A DNA stretch of 64,000 nt from Hydractinia symbiolongicarpus. Its lineage: Eukaryota; Cnidaria; Hydrozoa; Anthoathecata; Hydractiniidae. The stretch's first letter is position 1; each line of letters opens with the position of its first letter. This document shows, one piece after another, positions 61,816 through 64,000 of this stretch. Position numbers and translations under genes: made by a program. The notes under the pieces are model-generated. The model searched no databases. It saw only the letters and a list, made by a program, of their open reading frames with translations, and was not told the DNA's origin. The stretch covers positions 28,981,501 to 29,045,500 of the forward strand of contig NC_079878.1 of the NCBI RefSeq assembly GCF_029227915.1, read 5' to 3'.

Positions 61816-62220
61816 TATGTACTCGACTATACGGGCCAAGCACGGGATTTACGGGAAATCGCGGGTTTTTGTTTGCCGGCGATTAAACTTCTTATATTCA
61901 GCGTCTCATTAAAAATGAAACCATTTTTGAAAACTACAAGTCTCATGCGTTTCAGTGGTGAAAAAATAATTTAAAAAATCGTTCGGGAAATGAGTTTACT
62001 CACAGGGTACTTTCTTTGTATGTACTCGACTATACGGGCCAAGCACAGGATTTACGGGAAATCGCGGGTTTTTGTTTGCCGGCGATTAAACTTCTTATAT
62101 TCAGCGTCTCATCAAAAATGAAAACATTTTTAAAAACTACAAGTCTCATGCGTTTTAGTGGTGAAAAAATAATTTAAAAAATCGTTCGGGAAATGAGTTT
62201 ACTCACAGGGTACTTTCTTT

Positions 62221-62238
62221 GTATACATTCGACTATAC
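62221..62238. other. GTATA/TATAC short dyad (example copy)
   Basis: GTATACATTCGACTATAC contains a 5 bp inverted pair, GTATA and TATAC, around 8 nt. It is also intact in the GTATACTTTTGACTATAC subtype, but lost in the GTATGTACTCGAC and GTGTAC subtypes, so it is not under strong array-wide constraint. It lies immediately upstream of the first CGGG box. A short dyad like this may be chance. Confidence 0.3.
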
Positions 62239-62271
62239 GGGCCAAGCCCGGGATTTACGGGAAATCGCGGG
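62239..62271 (+). other. Four phased GGG runs; putative G-quadruplex motif
   Basis: Four GGG runs lie at 62,239-62,241, 62,250-62,252, 62,259-62,261 and 62,269-62,271, with loops of 8, 6 and 7 nt. The CGGG boxes start 11, 9 and 10 bp apart, close to one helical turn. The element recurs in most monomers, on the plus strand after 12,069 and the minus strand before it. Subtypes with GAGTCCGGTATTT lose the second GGG. It is given once here as an example. The pattern is seen directly; quadruplex folding or phased protein binding is inference, and the first loop slightly exceeds the usual 1-7 nt rule. Confidence 0.5.
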
Positions 62272-62780
62272 TTTTCGTTTGCCGGCGATTAAACTTCCTT
62301 CATTAAGCGTCTCATCAAAAATGAAAACATTCCTGAAAACTACAAGTCTCATGCGTTTTAGTGGTTAAAAAATAATTTAAAAAATCGTTCGGGAAATGAG
62401 TTTACTCCCTGGGTACTTTCTTTGTGTACTTTTGACTATACGGGCCGAGTCCGGGATTTACGGAAATCGCGGGTTTTCCTTTGCCGGCGATTAAACATCT
62501 TTTATTCAGCGTCTCATCAAAAATGAAAACATTTTTGAAAACTACAAGTCTCATGCGTTTTAGTGGTGAAAAAATAATTTAAAAAATCGTTCTGGAAATG
62601 AGTTTACTCCCTGGGTACTTTCTTTGTATACTTTTGACTATACGGGCCGAGTCCGGTATTTACGGGAAATCGCGGGTTTTTGTTTGCCGGCGATTAAACA
62701 TCTTTTATTCAGCGTCTTATCAAAAATGAAAACATTTTTGAAAACTACAAGTCTCATGCGTTTTAGTGGTGAAAAGATAA

Positions 62781-64000
62781 TTTAAAAAATCGTTCGAGAA
62801 ATGAGTTTACTCACAGGGTACTTTTTTTGTATACATTCGACTATACGGGCCAAGCTCGGCATTTACGGGAAATCGCGGGTTTTCGTTTGCCGGCGATTAA
62901 ACTTCTTTTATTCAGAGTCTCATCAAAAATGAAAACATTTTTGAAAACTACAAGTCTCATGCGTTTTAGTGGTGAAAAGATAATTTAAAAAATCGTTCTG
63001 GAAATGAGTTTACTGACAGGGTACTTTCTTTGTATGTACTCGACTATACGGGCCAAGCACGGGATTTACGGGAAATCGCGGGTTTTTGTTTGCCGGCGAT
63101 TAAACTTCTTATATTCAGCGTCTCATTAAAAATGAAACCATTTTTGAAAACTAAAAGTCTCATGCGTTTTAGTGGTGAAAAAATAATTTAAAAAATCGTT
63201 CGGGAAATGAGTTTACTCACAGGGTACTTTCTTTGTATACATTGGACTATACGGGCCAAGCCCGGTATTTACGGGAAATCGCGGGTTTTGGTTTGCCGGC
63301 GATTAAACTTCTTTTATTAAGCGTCTCATCAAAAATGAAAACATTCCTGAAAACTACAAGTCTCATGCGTTTTAGTGATGAAAAAATAATTTAAAAAATC
63401 GTTCGGGAAATGAGTTTACTCCCTGGGTACTTTCTTTGTATGTACTCGACTATACGGGCCGAGTCCGGCATTTACGGGAAATCGCGGGTTTTGGTTTGCC
63501 GGCGATTAAACTTCTTTTATTCAGAGTCTCATCAAAAATGAAAACATTTTTGAAAACTACAAGTCTCATGCGTTTTAGTGGTGAAAAGATAATTTAAAAA
63601 ATCGTTCTGGAAATGAGTTTACTCACAGGCTACTTTCTTTGTATGTACTCGACTATACGGGCCAAGCACGGGATTTACGGGAAATCGCGGGTTTTTGTTT
63701 GCCGGCGATTAAACTTCTTATATTCAGCGTCTCATTAAAAATGAAACCATTTTTGAAAACTACAAGTCTCATGCGTTTCAGTGGTGAAAAAATAATTTAA
63801 AAAATCGTTCGGGAAATGAGTTTACTCACAGGGTACTTTCTTTGTATGTACTCGACTATACGGGCCAAGCACAGGATTTACGGGAAATCGCGGGTTTTTG
63901 TTTGCCGGCGATTAAACTTCTTATATTCAGCGTCTCATCAAAAATGAAAACATTTTTGAAAACTACAAGTCTCATGCGTTTTAGTGGTGAAAAAATAATT
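62781..64000 (+). repeat. Array continuing to the window edge
   Basis: Six monomers of ordinary subtypes (GAGCTCGG-like at 62,851; d-like at 63,120; ATTGGAC with CCCGGTATTT near 63,242-63,268; GAGTCCGGCATTT near 63,460; then d-e again from about 63,610). The last unit is cut by the window end within AAAAAATAATT. The array therefore extends beyond this window on the right. It also extends to the left, since position 1 already lies inside an array monomer phase. Confidence 0.85.

Larger units (their letters stand above)
62185..62387 (+). repeat. Reference satellite monomer (203 bp)
   Basis: One full plus-arm unit, from TTCGGGAAATGAG at 62,185 to the base before the next such box at 62,388. Internal map: GTATA/TATAC dyad at 62,221-62,238; CGGG boxes at 62,238, 62,249, 62,258 and 62,268; GCCGGC at 62,281; then the AT-rich part with ATGAAAACATTCCTGAAAAC; then ATGCGTTTTAGTGG. 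CGGGAAAT occurs twice in the unit, at 62,187 and 62,258, 71 bp apart. This copy belongs to the ATTCCTG subtype, whose dyad is mutated; the more common copies carry ATTTTTG. A unit of 203 bp is in the range of one nucleosome plus linker, a common satellite length. The start of the unit is an arbitrary choice. Confidence 0.93.
61816..62780 (+). repeat. Ten-monomer HOR, copy 3 (five monomers only)
   Basis: Continues as d-e-f-g-h directly after the b-c of copy 2, skipping a-b-c. Changes from earlier copies include GTACTCGAC for GTACTTGAC in e (near 62,023) and GTGGTG for GTGGCG in g (near 62,559). After h, near 62,790, the TTCGAGAAATG subtype begins and the register is lost. Confidence 0.75.
12069..64000 (+). 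repeat. 203 bp satellite array, plus-orientation arm
   Basis: About 256 head-to-tail monomers running off the right edge of the window. Each has, in order: a TTCGGGAAATGAG or TTCTGGAAATGAG box; TTTACT plus CACAGGG or CCCTGGG; a GTATAC- or GTATGTAC-type element; four CGGG boxes; GCCGGC; an AT-rich dyad; and GCGTTTTAGTGGTGAA. Subtypes differ at linked diagnostic sites: ATTCGAC, TTTTGAC or GTACTCGAC; AAGCCCGGG, AAGCACGGG or GAGTCCGG; GAATTC or GAAATC before the fourth CGGG; TTTTCG, TTTTGG or TTTTTG before TTTGCC; and AAACTTC or AAACATC. I saw only three kinds of monomer with a large length change (at 16.8, 29.8, and 38.0/39.9 kb). No coding sequence is supported. Confidence 0.97.

Noticed and set aside
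62269-62290. Possible CENP-B box around TTTTCGTTTGCCGGCGATT
   Set aside because: It has TTCG at the start, but lacks the A and the CGGG at the required positions of the NTTCGNNNNANNCGGGN core. Similarity is too low to call.
1-64000. CRISPR array
   Set aside because: The repeats are contiguous 203 bp units without unique spacers, and the low-copy variation is point mutation rather than spacer replacement. No cas genes are present.
1-64000. Telomeric repeat, rDNA spacer or transposon-derived tandem repeat
   Set aside because: No TTAGGG- or TTAGG-type runs, no rRNA sequence, no terminal inverted repeats, target-site duplications, or transposase or reverse transcriptase motifs were seen in any frame.

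Overview
The whole 64 kb window is one tandem satellite DNA array: about 315 copies of a monomer of about 203 bp (range 202-204), roughly 38% G+C, with no unique sequence between copies. I find no credible protein gene, tRNA, rRNA, transposon or CRISPR array. A long homogeneous array with nucleosome-scale monomers and multi-monomer higher-order repeats (HORs) is typical of eukaryotic centromeric or pericentromeric heterochromatin. I cannot name the species; a bacterial or viral origin is very unlikely.

Layout. Positions 1-12,064 carry the monomer in one orientation (called minus here) and 12,069-64,000 carry the reverse complement (plus). The switch occurs within about 4 bp at 12,065-12,068. 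Everything else is variation inside the array: point-mutation subtypes, single-base indels, a few truncated monomers, and nested duplications of multi-monomer blocks.

Minus arm: a rotating four-subtype (about 811 bp) organisation at 1-3.7 kb, a 1,217 bp six-monomer tandem duplication at 3.7-6.1 kb, an apparently identical 2,028 bp ten-monomer tandem duplication at 6.5-10.5 kb, then more divergent monomers up to the inversion.

Plus arm: a 2,231 bp eleven-monomer duplication beginning at the inversion point (12.1-16.3 kb); a mixed domain to 29.8 kb with one 120 bp truncated monomer; an aberrant 143 bp monomer containing a GTGGTGAA-like micro-repeat (29.8 kb); a second block repeated at a 2,231 bp offset (29.9-33.2 kb); dimeric stretches (406 bp) to 37.2 kb; a 1,926 bp duplication carrying a 100 bp truncated monomer twice (37.2-40.7 kb); long HORs of about 14-18 monomers (41-54.4 kb); and young ten-monomer HORs of 2,030 and 2,028 bp (53-62.8 kb).

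Each plus-arm monomer has an AT-rich half with a 9 bp/4 nt/9 bp dyad, and a GC-rich part with four CGGG boxes spaced 11, 9 and 10 bp apart that could form a G-quadruplex. Any function is more likely structural (chromatin, recombination, non-coding transcription) than coding. Block boundaries were found by eye and are good to about 100 bp unless stated otherwise.
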